From NCBI GenBank assembly GCA_947624565.1, contig CANQKX010000013.1:1-37414 (forward strand): a stretch of 37,414 bases of DNA, in the 5' to 3' direction. The position numbers were made by a program, and so were the translations under genes. Source of the DNA: an uncultured Bacilli bacterium. GTDB lineage: Bacteria; Bacillota_I; Bacilli_A; RF39; UBA660. Under the pieces are notes generated by a model that worked only from the letters and a program-made list of their open reading frames with translations, was not told the origin of the DNA and ran no database searches. This document shows positions 6,183 to 14,990 of this stretch, in pieces; the first letter of the stretch is position 1; every line of letters starts with the position of its first letter.

Positions 6183-7142
6183 ATGATTTTAAATATAATA
6201 TTATTAGTAGTAGGATTTATACTTTTAATAAAAGGTGCTGATGTATTTGTTGATGGATCATCAAATGCAGCACAAAATTTAAAGATACCTAAAATGGTAA
6301 TAGGGCTTACTATAGTAGCATTTGGTACAAGTGCACCTGAACTTGCTGTATCTATAAAAGCAGTTTTATCAGGTAGTTCTGATATTGTACTTGGTAATGT
6401 TGTTGGTAGTAATATTTTAAATATTTTATTAATACTTGGATTATCTAGTTTATTTTCACCAATGAAGGTAAAAGATAATACTGTAAATAAAGAAATACCT
6501 CTTACAATATTATTTTCTTGCTTACTTATGGTTTTATCATTTGATAATATGTTTGATAAAAACATAGTTAATGTAATATCTAGAACAGATGGTATTGTAA
6601 TATTATTATTTTTCATTATATTTATTTATTATTTATTTTCAGTAATGAAAAAAAACAATAATAATGAAGATAATACACCTAAATATGGAATATTAAAATC
6701 AATATTATTTATAATAGTAGGATTAATTTCTATTGTAATAGGTAGTAATTTAGTAGTAGATAATGCATCAATGATTGCTAAAGCATTAAATGTATCAGAA
6801 AAAATGATATCACTTACTATAGTCGCACTTGGTACATCACTTCCAGAGCTTGTAACAAGTATTCAAGCATCAAGAAAGGAAGAAAATGATATAGCAATTG
6901 GTAATATTATTGGTAGTAATATATTTAATATAGGAATTGTAATAGGAATACCTTCACTGTTAATAAATAATATTACAGTAGGAACGTTTAATTATATAGA
7001 TATGTTTACAATGATATTATCTGCAGTGCTTTTATTCTTATTAACATACAAAAAAAGGAAAATGCAAACTCATGAGGGAATAATTATGCTATGTATATTC
7101 GTAGTTTATTATACTTATGTAATTATAGGAGGGATTAATTAA
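6183..7142 (+). CDS. Na+/Ca2+ exchanger family membrane protein (CaCA, YrbG-like)
   Basis: This integral membrane antiporter belongs to the calcium/cation exchanger superfamily and probably expels Ca2+ or another cation using a Na+ or H+ gradient. The 319 residues form about ten hydrophobic segments in two inverted halves. Each half has the alpha-repeat signature: GTSAPELAVSI with GNVVGSNI in the first, GTSLPELVTSI with GNIIGSNIFNIG in the second, and both acidic Glu residues are intact. A short poorly conserved loop with KKNNNNEDN separates the halves. AAAGGAAG lies ten bases before the ATG. The stop overlaps the ileS start by one base (TAATG). It is therefore the first gene of a T-box-controlled operon, an unusual partner for a tRNA synthetase. 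Confidence 0.9.
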   Translation: MILNIILLVVGFILLIKGADVFVDGSSNAAQNLKIPKMVIGLTIVAFGTSAPELAVSIKAVLSGSSDIVLGNVVGSNILNILLILGLSSLFSPMKVKDNTVNKEIPLTILFSCLLMVLSFDNMFDKNIVNVISRTDGIVILLFFIIFIYYLFSVMKKNNNNEDNTPKYGILKSILFIIVGLISIVIGSNLVVDNASMIAKALNVSEKMISLTIVALGTSLPELVTSIQASRKEENDIAIGNIIGSNIFNIGIVIGIPSLLINNITVGTFNYIDMFTMILSAVLLFLLTYKKRKMQTHEGIIMLCIFVVYYTYVIIGGIN

Positions 7143-10100
7143 TGAAAATATTTGAAAGTTTAAAAAAAGAGGATAATGTACAATTAGAAGAAAGAATCTT
7201 AAGTAGATGGAAAGATATAGATATATTAAATAAAACTATTGAAAATAGAAAAAATAGTGAAGATTTTGTTTTCTATGATGGACCAGCAACTGCAAATGGT
7301 CAACCAGGAATACATCATATGGTTGCTAAAGAATTAAAAGATACATTTTGTAAGTATAAAACAATGAAAGGTTATAAAGTTCTTAGAAAAGTAGGATGGG
7401 ATACACATGGTCTTCCAGTTGAAGTTAATGTAGAAAAACAATTGGGATTTTCAGGTAAAAAAGATATTGAAAACTATGGTATAGAAAAATTTAATAAAAA
7501 ATGTCGTGAAAGTGTTTGGGAAAATGAAAAATCATTTAGAGAATTAACAAATAAGATGGGACAATTTATAGATATTGAAAATCCTTATATTACATATGAT
7601 AATAAATATATTGAGACAGAATGGTGGATTCTTAAAAAATATTATGATCAAGGGCTTTTATATAATGGACATAAAATAACACCATATTGTCCAAGATGTG
7701 GTACTAGTTTATCTTCACATGAAGTTGCTCAAGAATATAAAGAAGTAAGCGTAAATACAGTAACTGTTCCTTTTAAAGTAAAAAATCAAGAAAACACTTA
7801 TATATTAGTATGGACAACTACTCCTTGGACTTTAATCGCCAATGTAGCAGCTTGTGTAAATTCTAATTTTACTTATTTAAAAGTTAAATCTAAGGGATAT
7901 AATTTTATAGTATGTGAGTCACTTGCAAATAAAATATTTGGTGAAGAATATGAAGTTGTTGAATCAATGAAAGGTAATGAACTTGAAGGATTAGAATATG
8001 AACAATTTTTACCATTTATAAATGTAAAAGAAAAGGCCTTTTACGTTGTATGTGCAGATTATGTAACAGATGAAGATGGTACAGGTATAGTACATATTGC
8101 TCCTGCATTTGGTCAAGATGATTATGAAGTTGGTCAAAAATATAATTTACCAGTTATTAATCCAGTAGGAGAAGATGGTAAATATAAAGAAGGTCCTTGG
8201 GAAGGAAGATTAGTTGTTGATTCACAGCTTGAACTTGATATAATAAAATACTTATCAGAAAATGATAAATTGTTTAAAAAACAAAAAATGATTCATAATT
8301 ATCCACATTGTTGGAGATGTAAAACACCTCTTATCTATTATTCAAAACCATCATGGTATATTAAAACTACTGCATATAAAGATAAAATAATTGAAGAAAA
8401 TAAAAAAATTAAATGGCATCCAAGCTATGTAGGAGAAAAAAGATTTGGGAACTGGCTAGAGAACATGATAGACTGGGGTATAAGTAGAAATAGATATTGG
8501 GGTACACCACTTCCAATTTGGATCTGTAAGTGTGGACATGTTCATACTATAGGTTCAATTAAAGAATTAAAAGAATTATCTATTGAAGAAATAAAAGATG
8601 AAGAAATAGATCTTCATAGACCATATGTCGATAATATTCATATAAAATGTGAAAAATGTGGTAATGTAATGACAAGGGTACTTGATGTAATTGATTGTTG
8701 GTTCGATTCAGGTTCCATGCCATATGCACAATATCATTATCCTTTTGAAAATAAAGAATTATTTGAAAGTCAATTTCCTGCAGATTTCATTGCAGAAGGT
8801 ATAGATCAAACAAGAGGGTGGTTTTATACACTACTTGTTATATCAACATTTGTTAGTGGGAAATCATCATATAAAAACGTTTTAGTAAATGATTTATTAT
8901 TAGATAAAAATGGTCAAAAAATGCATAAAAGTAGAGGAAATGCCATCGAACCATTTGGAATAATAAATAAATTTGGTGCAGATGCAGTTAGATGGTATAT
9001 TCCTTCTGTATCACCTGTATGGCAACCTATTAAATTTGATGAAGATGGTGTTAAAGAAGTTAATTCTAAATTTATTAATACACTTAAAAATACATATACG
9101 TTCTTTGAAATGTATGCTAATACAGATAATATTGATCCAAGAAATTTCTCTGTTAAATATGAAGATTTAGAAGAAATTGATAAATGGTTATTATCTAAAT
9201 ATAATAAACTTATAAAATATGTAACAGATTCTTTTGAAGAATATGATTTAAATAAAGTTGTAAAAGCTATAAATAATTTCTTAAATGAAGATTTATCTAA
9301 TTGGTATATAAGAAGAAATAGAAGAAGATTTTGGAAATCAGATTTAGATCTTAGTAAACAAGCGGTGTATAAAACAACATATGATGTTCTTTTAGGTATT
9401 GTTAAGTTATGTGCACCAATAACACCTTTTATAACAGATGAAATATATATGAAATTAACAGGTAAAATTTCAGTTCATTTAGAAGATTATCCAGAATGTG
9501 ATGAAACTAAAATAAATGAAAAAATAGAAGAAAAAATGGATTTAGTAAGAGATTTAATATCACTTGGTAGAAATGCAAGAGAAGAGGCTAAAATTAAAGT
9601 TAGACAACCTATTAGTGAAGTGATACTTGATGGTAAAAATAAAAATGTTATAGGGGATTTAACTGAATTAATTAAAGAAGAATTAAATGTTAAGAAAGTT
9701 ACATATGAAGATGATTTATCTAAATATATGAATTATGAAGTTAAACCTAATTTTAAAGTAGCAGGTCCTATATTTGGTAAAGATATAAAAGAATTATCTG
9801 TTGAGTTATCTAAATTAAGTAAAGAAGAAATAAATCATATTAAAAATGGAAATACTATTGAACTTACTATAAATGATAAAGATTATGGTATAAATGGTGA
9901 TATGATTGAAATAAGAATTAATTCTAAAGATGGATTTGATGCTGCAATGGAAAATAATAATTTTATTATATTAAATACTACTTTAACTGATGATTTGTTA
10001 AATGAAGGTATGGCAAGAGAAATAGTATCTAAAGTTCAAAATTTAAGAAAAGCAAAAGATTTTGATGTATCTGATAGAATTAAATTATACTATTATGGAG

Positions 10101-10243
10101 ATATACAAGAAGTTATTATTTCATATAAAGACTATATTATGAAAGAAACTTTAGCACTAGAAATAGTTGAAAATGATAAATTATTACAAGAATATGATAT
10201 AAATGGTAAAAATATTAAGTTAGATGTTGAAAAAGTTGCTTAA
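7142..10243 (+). CDS. ileS: Isoleucyl-tRNA synthetase, type 2 (eukaryote-like)
   Basis: This enzyme charges tRNA-Ile with isoleucine and edits misactivated valine. The 1033 residues and wording (GWDTHGLPVEVNVEKQLG, then PYCPRCGTSLSSHEVAQ) are those of the IleRS2 branch, which is often naturally mupirocin-resistant. The HIGH motif appears as P55-G-I-H-H59, and the KMSKS loop is KMHKS at 593-597. The CP1 editing domain contains the TTTPWTL segment. Cysteine pairs CKC and CEKC lie in a probable zinc insert near residues 460-510. The anticodon-binding helical domain and a C-terminal extension follow. Translation is coupled to the exchanger gene upstream, and the T-box ahead of that should control it. 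The stop codon lies in the terminator loop. Confidence 0.96.
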   Translation: MKIFESLKKEDNVQLEERILSRWKDIDILNKTIENRKNSEDFVFYDGPATANGQPGIHHMVAKELKDTFCKYKTMKGYKVLRKVGWDTHGLPVEVNVEKQLGFSGKKDIENYGIEKFNKKCRESVWENEKSFRELTNKMGQFIDIENPYITYDNKYIETEWWILKKYYDQGLLYNGHKITPYCPRCGTSLSSHEVAQEYKEVSVNTVTVPFKVKNQENTYILVWTTTPWTLIANVAACVNSNFTYLKVKSKGYNFIVCESLANKIFGEEYEVVESMKGNELEGLEYEQFLPFINVKEKAFYVVCADYVTDEDGTGIVHIAPAFGQDDYEVGQKYNLPVINPVGEDGKYKEGPWEGRLVVDSQLELDIIKYLSENDKLFKKQKMIHNYPHCWRCKTPLIYYSKPSWYIKTTAYKDKIIEENKKIKWHPSYVGEKRFGNWLENMIDWGISRNRYWGTPLPIWICKCGHVHTIGSIKELKELSIEEIKDEEIDLHRPYVDNIHIKCEKCGNVMTRVLDVIDCWFDSGSMPYAQYHYPFENKELFESQFPADFIAEGIDQTRGWFYTLLVISTFVSGKSSYKNVLVNDLLLDKNGQKMHKSRGNAIEPFGIINKFGADAVRWYIPSVSPVWQPIKFDEDGVKEVNSKFINTLKNTYTFFEMYANTDNIDPRNFSVKYEDLEEIDKWLLSKYNKLIKYVTDSFEEYDLNKVVKAINNFLNEDLSNWYIRRNRRRFWKSDLDLSKQAVYKTTYDVLLGIVKLCAPITPFITDEIYMKLTGKISVHLEDYPECDETKINEKIEEKMDLVRDLISLGRNAREEAKIKVRQPISEVILDGKNKNVIGDLTELIKEELNVKKVTYEDDLSKYMNYEVKPNFKVAGPIFGKDIKELSVELSKLSKEEINHIKNGNTIELTINDKDYGINGDMIEIRINSKDGFDAAMENNNFIILNTTLTDDLLNEGMAREIVSKVQNLRKAKDFDVSDRIKLYYYGDIQEVIISYKDYIMKETLALEIVENDKLLQEYDINGKNIKLDVEKVA

Positions 10244-10256
10244 ATGCAACTTTTTT
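10230..10256 (+). terminator. Intrinsic terminator of the ileS operon
   Basis: AAAAAGTTGC (10230-10239) pairs with GCAACTTTTT (10246-10255) and a T run follows. The TAA of ileS (10241-10243) lies in the loop. Confidence 0.85.
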
Positions 10257-10330
10257 ATAATGATATACTAATATAATAAACATATAAACAGTTTTAAAAG
10301 TGAATTTTTTGTCTTTTTTTGTCATATCAG

Positions 10331-10359
10331 TTGACTAAATAAATATAATATGTTAGTAT
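10331..10359 (+). promoter_or_regulatory. Strong promoter of a small gene
   Basis: TTGACT (10331-10336) and TAGTAT (10354-10359) are separated by 17 bases, and TGT directly before the hexamer gives an extended -10. This is one of the best promoters in the window. About 30 bases of untranslated leader with a near-perfect ribosome-binding site follow. Confidence 0.72.
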
Positions 10360-10391
10360 TTTAAACGTTGCCCGAAAAGGAGGAATAAATA

Positions 10392-10571
10392 ATGAGTGAT
10401 GAAAAAAAGATTAAAGAAATAGATGGATTAAAGAGTTTAGCCTATTTTTTAAAAATAAAAAAATTATCTAGAGGACTTTCAGAACATGAATATAATTTAT
10501 ATTCTAGTACAAAACAAAGAATAAATATTTTAACAAAATCATTAGATACTAATCAAAAACATAGTGCATAA
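10392..10571 (+). CDS. Small orphan protein, 59 residues
   Basis: The gene starts at ATG 10392, a few bases after the near-perfect ribosome-binding site AAAAGGAGGA (10376-10385), and ends at TAA 10569-10571. The product is soluble, helical and basic, with the segments LKSLAYFLKIKKLSRGL and STKQRINILTKS, and has no cysteine, signal or membrane segment. I do not recognise the family. The strong extended -10 promoter, consensus-like ribosome-binding site and dedicated terminator all suggest a highly expressed independent transcript. It is convergent with sigK. A small DNA-, RNA- or ribosome-associated protein is possible, but nothing in the sequence shows this. Confidence 0.75.
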   Translation: MSDEKKIKEIDGLKSLAYFLKIKKLSRGLSEHEYNLYSSTKQRINILTKSLDTNQKHSA

Positions 10572-10599
10572 ATAAAATACCATTAAATGGTATTTTATT
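10571..10599. terminator. Bidirectional terminator between the small gene and sigK
   Basis: AATAAAATACCAT (10571-10583) pairs with ATGGTATTTTATT (10587-10599) around TAA. A and T tracts on the two sides serve both converging genes. The sigK stop (10595-10597 on the minus strand) lies in the stem. Confidence 0.82.
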
Positions 10600-11299
10600 T
10601 TGTATATTGATTATTTCTGATGAATTCCCTAAGTAGTTTTGTTAATGCTCTTTTTTCAATTCTAGAAACATAACTTCTTGAAATATTTAATTCTTTAGCT
10701 ATTTCTTTTTGAGTTAATTCATCACTATTATTTAAACCATATCTTTTATTAATTATAGTTCTTTCTCTATCAGTTAAAATATTCATATATTTAGATAATA
10801 ATTCAATATTGTTTTGAAGATGTATATCTTCTGCAAAATCTGGTTTAGGTGTTTTTAATATTTCCATAAAAGTAATTTCATTACCATCTTTATCATATCC
10901 AATAGATTCTTCAATACTTATATTTTTACTATTCTTTTTGTCATTTCTAAAATGCATTAATATTTCATTATCTATACATCTAGCACAGTAAGTTGCAAGT
11001 TTTGTACCATGTTTATATGAATAAGTATCTATACCTTTAATTAAACCTATAATACCAATACTTATTAAATCATCGGTATCAGTTTTAGATGTTTCATATT
11101 TTTTTACTACATGTGCGACTAATCTTAAATTATGTTCAATTAATTTATTTCTTGCATCTTTATCATTTTTATTTAAAAATAGATCTAGATATTTTTCTTC
11201 ATCTTCATTAGATAAAGTTTCTGGAAATATATTATTTGAATAACTACCAGTAAAAGCAAACATGCTTTTTATGATAGTACTAACTAAACTTAAAAACAA
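10595..11299 (-). CDS. sigK: Sporulation sigma factor SigK
   Basis: SigK directs late mother-cell transcription in endospore formation. The 234 residues follow SigK closely. Residues 1-22 form a hydrophobic segment (MFLSLVSTIIKSMFAFTG), like the pro-peptide removed by a membrane protease. Region 2 has RNKLIEHNLRLVAHVVKKY, DLISIGIIGLIKGIDTY and TKLATYCARCIDNEILMH. Region 4 has LTDRERTIINKRYGL and QKEIAKELNISRSYVSRIEK. The start is TTG at 11299 with GGAG seven bases upstream; an ATG at 11263 would remove most of the pro-segment. The gene is intact, not split by a skin-like element. An upstream CATATATT on the minus strand (11318-11325) loosely resembles the -10 box of mother-cell sigma factors. 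SigE is the nearest alternative, but the wording favours SigK. Confidence 0.9.
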   Translation of the reverse strand: MFLSLVSTIIKSMFAFTGSYSNNIFPETLSNEDEEKYLDLFLNKNDKDARNKLIEHNLRLVAHVVKKYETSKTDTDDLISIGIIGLIKGIDTYSYKHGTKLATYCARCIDNEILMHFRNDKKNSKNISIEESIGYDKDGNEITFMEILKTPKPDFAEDIHLQNNIELLSKYMNILTDRERTIINKRYGLNNSDELTQKEIAKELNISRSYVSRIEKRALTKLLREFIRNNQYTK

Positions 11300-11341
11300 A
11301 ATATCACTCCCTAATTAAATATATGAAAAAAATATATCTTA

Positions 11342-11370
11342 TTGCCTTATTTTTTCGTTTATTGTATAAT
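11342..11370 (+). promoter_or_regulatory. smc promoter
   Basis: TTGCCT (11342-11347) and TATAAT (11365-11370) are separated by 17 bases and lie 32 bases before the smc ATG. The region is divergent with sigK. Confidence 0.68.
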
Positions 11371-11401
11371 ATAAGTACAAAATAAATAGGAAGTTGATAG
11401 T

Positions 11402-14344
11402 ATGTACTTAAAAGAAATAAAAGCAAATGGATTTAAGTCTTTTGCAGATAAAATAAATATAGAATTTACAAAAGAAATAAATGCAATTGTTGGACCTAAT
11501 GGATCTGGTAAAAGTAATGTAGTAGATGCAGTTAGATGGGTACTTGGAGAACAATCTGTTAAATCACTTCGTGGAGAAGGAACTATGAGTGATGTAATAT
11601 TTTCAGGTAGTAAAAGTAGAAAAGCAGCAAATTATGCATCAGTAATTCTTATATTTGATAATTCGGATAAATATTTAAATATAGATTATGATGAAGTTCA
11701 AATAAAAAGAACAATATATAAAAATGGAGAAAATGAATACTTTATAAATAATGAAAAATGTAGATTAAAAGACATACTAGAACTTTTTATGGATACAGGA
11801 GCATCTAAAGAATCATTTAATATTATTTCACAAGGTGATGTTGCAAATATATTATCTAATAAAGCAGAAGATAGAAGGGTTATATTTGAAGAAGCATCTG
11901 GAGTACTTAAATATAAAAAAAGAAAAGAAGAAGCACTAAGAAAATTATCAAAAACACATGATAATATGACTAGGGTTAATGATATAATTGATGAACTTGA
12001 TAAAACAATAGAACCTTTAAAAAAACAAAGCGAAGTTGCTAAAATATACATAGATAAAAAAGATAAGTTAGAGTCGATAGAAATTGCTTTAACTGTTAAT
12101 GATATTGAAAAATATAATTTTGAATATAAATTTAGTAAAGAAAAAGTTACTACATTAACAGATGAAATAACAAAAATGTTATCTGAAAATTCAAAAGAGC
12201 AAGTAAAAATAGAAACAATAAAAAATAATATAAATAAATTAAATAATGATTTATATTCAAAGCAACAAGATTTAATTAATGTTAGCAGTGAAGTAGAAAG
12301 ACTATCAGGTGAAAAGAATCTTATTTCAGAAAGAAGTAAATATAATTCAAGTGATATGAAACTTCATGATAATGTAGTTAATCTAAAAGAAAGAATACTT
12401 TCATTTGATACTCAAATAAATACTTTAACAAAAGAAATAGAAAGTGAAAATATAAATAATAATAAAATAAATGAAAAATTAAACGAAGTAATTAATAGCC
12501 TATTAAATATAGAAAAAGAAAAAGAAAATCTTACTAGTATTTTAAATGAAAAAATTAGATATATTACGAATTTAAAACATAAAAAAGATATATTAATCGA
12601 TTCTATTGAAAATAATTCTTCACTACCATATAGTGTTAAAAATATATTAAATAATCCAAAATTATCAGGAATATATAATGTAGTAGGCAAATTAATAGAA
12701 TTTGATGAAAAATATTCACAAGCATTAGAAGTTGCATTAATGAGTGGTGTGTCACATATAATATGTGAAAATGAAATATCTGCGAAAGAAGCAATAGATT
12801 ACATAAAAAATAATAATTTAGGTAGAGCAACATTTTTACCTCTTAATGTAATGAAACCTAAAATGGTAGATGATACATCATATAATATTTTAAAGTCATC
12901 AAAAGGATTTATTGATATTGCTTCTAATTTAGTTAATTTTGATACAAAATACAAAAATGCAATATTAAATTTATTAGGGAATGTAGTAGTAGTAGATAAT
13001 ATAGATAATGCAAATAAAATATCTAAAAATATTAATAATAAATATAAAGTAGTAACATTAAATGCTGAAGTAGTTAATATCGGAGGAAGTATTACAGGTG
13101 GTTCACTTAAGAAAAGTAGTATTTTAGGTGAAAAGTATGAACTTGAAGAAGTTATTAAAAATATAGATATTATACAAAATGAGATAAATGAAATAGAAAA
13201 CAAAATTAATGAAGTTGATGAAAAATATACAAATATAGAATACGAAAAAAAGAGTATATTAATAAGTGTAGATGCAAATAGTGAAATACTAAAAAATAAA
13301 AATAGTAAATTAGAAGAATTAAATAAAAATAAAAATTTATTATCTACTGAATTAAATAATAATTTAAATACTATTAATAATGTTATTTCTAAAGAAGAAG
13401 AAAATATATTAAATAAATATTATGAAAAAGTAAAAGAAAAAGAAGAGTTAAATGTAGAAATTAATAGAATAATTAAAAATTTAAATAATGAAAAAGAAGA
13501 ATTAACAAATAATGAATCATATTTAAAAACAAATAATAGTGAATATAATAAACTTCAAAATGAATTAAAAGAACATGAAATTAAAGTAAATAGATTAGAT
13601 GTAAAATTAGATAATTTATTGAATGTATTAACTGAAGATTATTCTATTACATATGAAAAAGCAAAAGAAAAATATATTCTTGATATAAATGAAGAAGAAG
13701 CAAGAATAAATGTAAATACTCTTAAAAAAGAAATTAAATCACTTGGTGATGTTAATATAGGATCAATAGAAGAATATAAAAGAGTTTCTGAAAGATATGA
13801 ATTTTTGCTTAAACAAAAAGAAGATTTAGCAAAAGCAGAAGATATGCTTTTAGAAATAATTGATGAAATGGATAAAGTAATGAAAGAAAATTTCTCTAAA
13901 ACTTTTGAAAAAATAAATACAGCATTTTCTGAAGTCTTTAAAACTTTATTTGGTGGAGGTAGTGCACAGTTAAAATTAACTGATCCAAATGATATTTTAC
14001 AAACAGGTATTGATATAGTTGCTCTTCCTCCTGGTAAAAAACTTCAACATATATCATTATTATCAGGTGGAGAGAAAACTCTTACTGCAATATCACTTTT
14101 ATTTGCAATTTTAAAAGTAAGACCAGTTCCATTTTGCATATTAGATGAGGTAGAAGCAGCACTTGATGAAGTTAATGTTGATAATTTTGGTAAATTTTTA
14201 AAGAAATTTAAAACAGATACTCAGTTTGTAATAATAACACATAAAAAGAAAACAATGGAATATGCAGATATTTTGTATGGAATAACAATGCAAGAATCTG
14301 GTGTAAGTAAATTAGTAAGTGTTAAATTAGAAGAAATTAAATAA
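11402..14344 (+). CDS. smc: Chromosome partition protein Smc, short-armed
   Basis: Smc is the condensin ATPase that loads at parS/ParB sites and extrudes DNA loops with ScpA and ScpB. The head domain has Walker A GPNGSGKSN at 31-39, signature LLSGGEKTLTA at about 886-896 and Walker B FCILDEVEAALDE near 911-923. The hinge spans about residues 415-575, from LSGIYNVVGKL to GGSITGGS. Total length is 980 residues against roughly 1180 in typical bacterial Smc. The hinge starts and the C-terminal signature follows about 100 residues early in each half, so both coiled-coil arms are shortened symmetrically and the heads and hinge are intact. A GGAAG site precedes ATG 11402. ftsY, the usual downstream neighbour, is absent. 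Confidence 0.96.
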   Translation: MYLKEIKANGFKSFADKINIEFTKEINAIVGPNGSGKSNVVDAVRWVLGEQSVKSLRGEGTMSDVIFSGSKSRKAANYASVILIFDNSDKYLNIDYDEVQIKRTIYKNGENEYFINNEKCRLKDILELFMDTGASKESFNIISQGDVANILSNKAEDRRVIFEEASGVLKYKKRKEEALRKLSKTHDNMTRVNDIIDELDKTIEPLKKQSEVAKIYIDKKDKLESIEIALTVNDIEKYNFEYKFSKEKVTTLTDEITKMLSENSKEQVKIETIKNNINKLNNDLYSKQQDLINVSSEVERLSGEKNLISERSKYNSSDMKLHDNVVNLKERILSFDTQINTLTKEIESENINNNKINEKLNEVINSLLNIEKEKENLTSILNEKIRYITNLKHKKDILIDSIENNSSLPYSVKNILNNPKLSGIYNVVGKLIEFDEKYSQALEVALMSGVSHIICENEISAKEAIDYIKNNNLGRATFLPLNVMKPKMVDDTSYNILKSSKGFIDIASNLVNFDTKYKNAILNLLGNVVVVDNIDNANKISKNINNKYKVVTLNAEVVNIGGSITGGSLKKSSILGEKYELEEVIKNIDIIQNEINEIENKINEVDEKYTNIEYEKKSILISVDANSEILKNKNSKLEELNKNKNLLSTELNNNLNTINNVISKEEENILNKYYEKVKEKEELNVEINRIIKNLNNEKEELTNNESYLKTNNSEYNKLQNELKEHEIKVNRLDVKLDNLLNVLTEDYSITYEKAKEKYILDINEEEARINVNTLKKEIKSLGDVNIGSIEEYKRVSERYEFLLKQKEDLAKAEDMLLEIIDEMDKVMKENFSKTFEKINTAFSEVFKTLFGGGSAQLKLTDPNDILQTGIDIVALPPGKKLQHISLLSGGEKTLTAISLLFAILKVRPVPFCILDEVEAALDEVNVDNFGKFLKKFKTDTQFVIITHKKKTMEYADILYGITMQESGVSKLVSVKLEEIK

Positions 14345-14354
14345 GGAGAAAAAT

Positions 14355-14972
14355 ATGAATAATAAGATAAAAAATATAATTTTAATTATTTTGGTAATAG
14401 GTTTGTTATCAATGACAGTAGCATATGCCATTTTATCACAAATACTAGATATTTCATCTTCTGCAAATGTAAAAGGATCAACATGGGATATTCATTTTGC
14501 AAATTTAAGTAATGTAACAACAAAAGGTAGCGCACAGGTTAAAAAAAGTCCTACTTTAGGTCTAACTTCAATAACAGGTTTAAAAGTTTTATTAACAGAT
14601 TCAGGAGATGAAGTATCATACACTTTTGATGTACAAAATAACGGTACAATTGATGCGATTATAAGTGATTATAAAATCAATCAACCATCAGATGGTATTG
14701 TTTGTACTGATAGTTTTGGCAGTACTGATAGTGAAAATGCAAATAAAGTATGTAATGGCTTAACTTTCTCTTTAACATATGCAAATGATACTACTTCAAC
14801 TCAAACTAATACAATTATTAAAGCAGGTACAAATGTAGAAAAAAATCAAATACTAAATGCAAGTCAATCTGTAAAATTAAAATTAGTTGTTTCATATAAT
14901 GGAACAGATTTATCTACAAGAGATATTGATATATCTGGACTTGATGCTTTAATAACATATTTTCAAAAATAG
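14355..14972 (+). CDS. Exported TasA/camelysin-like protein
   Basis: The 205-residue product starts with a signal peptide or anchor, MNNKIKNIILIILVIGLLSM, followed by TVAYAILS. The mature part reads as a beta-rich domain with ISSSANVKGSTWDIHFANLS and DEVSYTFDVQNNGTIDA. This resembles the TasA/CalY-type extracellular proteins that form matrix fibres or surface layers in Bacillota. Two cysteines (in GIVCTDSF and NKVCNGL) are placed to form a disulfide. AAGGAG precedes the ATG, and the gene begins ten bases after smc with no terminator between, so it is probably transcribed with smc. Family membership is by general resemblance; no enzymatic motif is present. Confidence 0.72.
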   Translation: MNNKIKNIILIILVIGLLSMTVAYAILSQILDISSSANVKGSTWDIHFANLSNVTTKGSAQVKKSPTLGLTSITGLKVLLTDSGDEVSYTFDVQNNGTIDAIISDYKINQPSDGIVCTDSFGSTDSENANKVCNGLTFSLTYANDTTSTQTNTIIKAGTNVEKNQILNASQSVKLKLVVSYNGTDLSTRDIDISGLDALITYFQK

Positions 14973-14990
14973 TGAAAGGTTTTATATAAT

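Noticed and set aside
6161-6616. Minus-strand frame of 151 codons opposite the exchanger gene
   Set aside because: The plus-strand gene has clear family motifs. The reverse frame arises from its codon bias.
12412-13203. Several minus-strand frames inside smc
   Set aside because: They are reverse readings of coiled-coil sequence, rich in Leu, Ile, Phe and Ser with no start signals.
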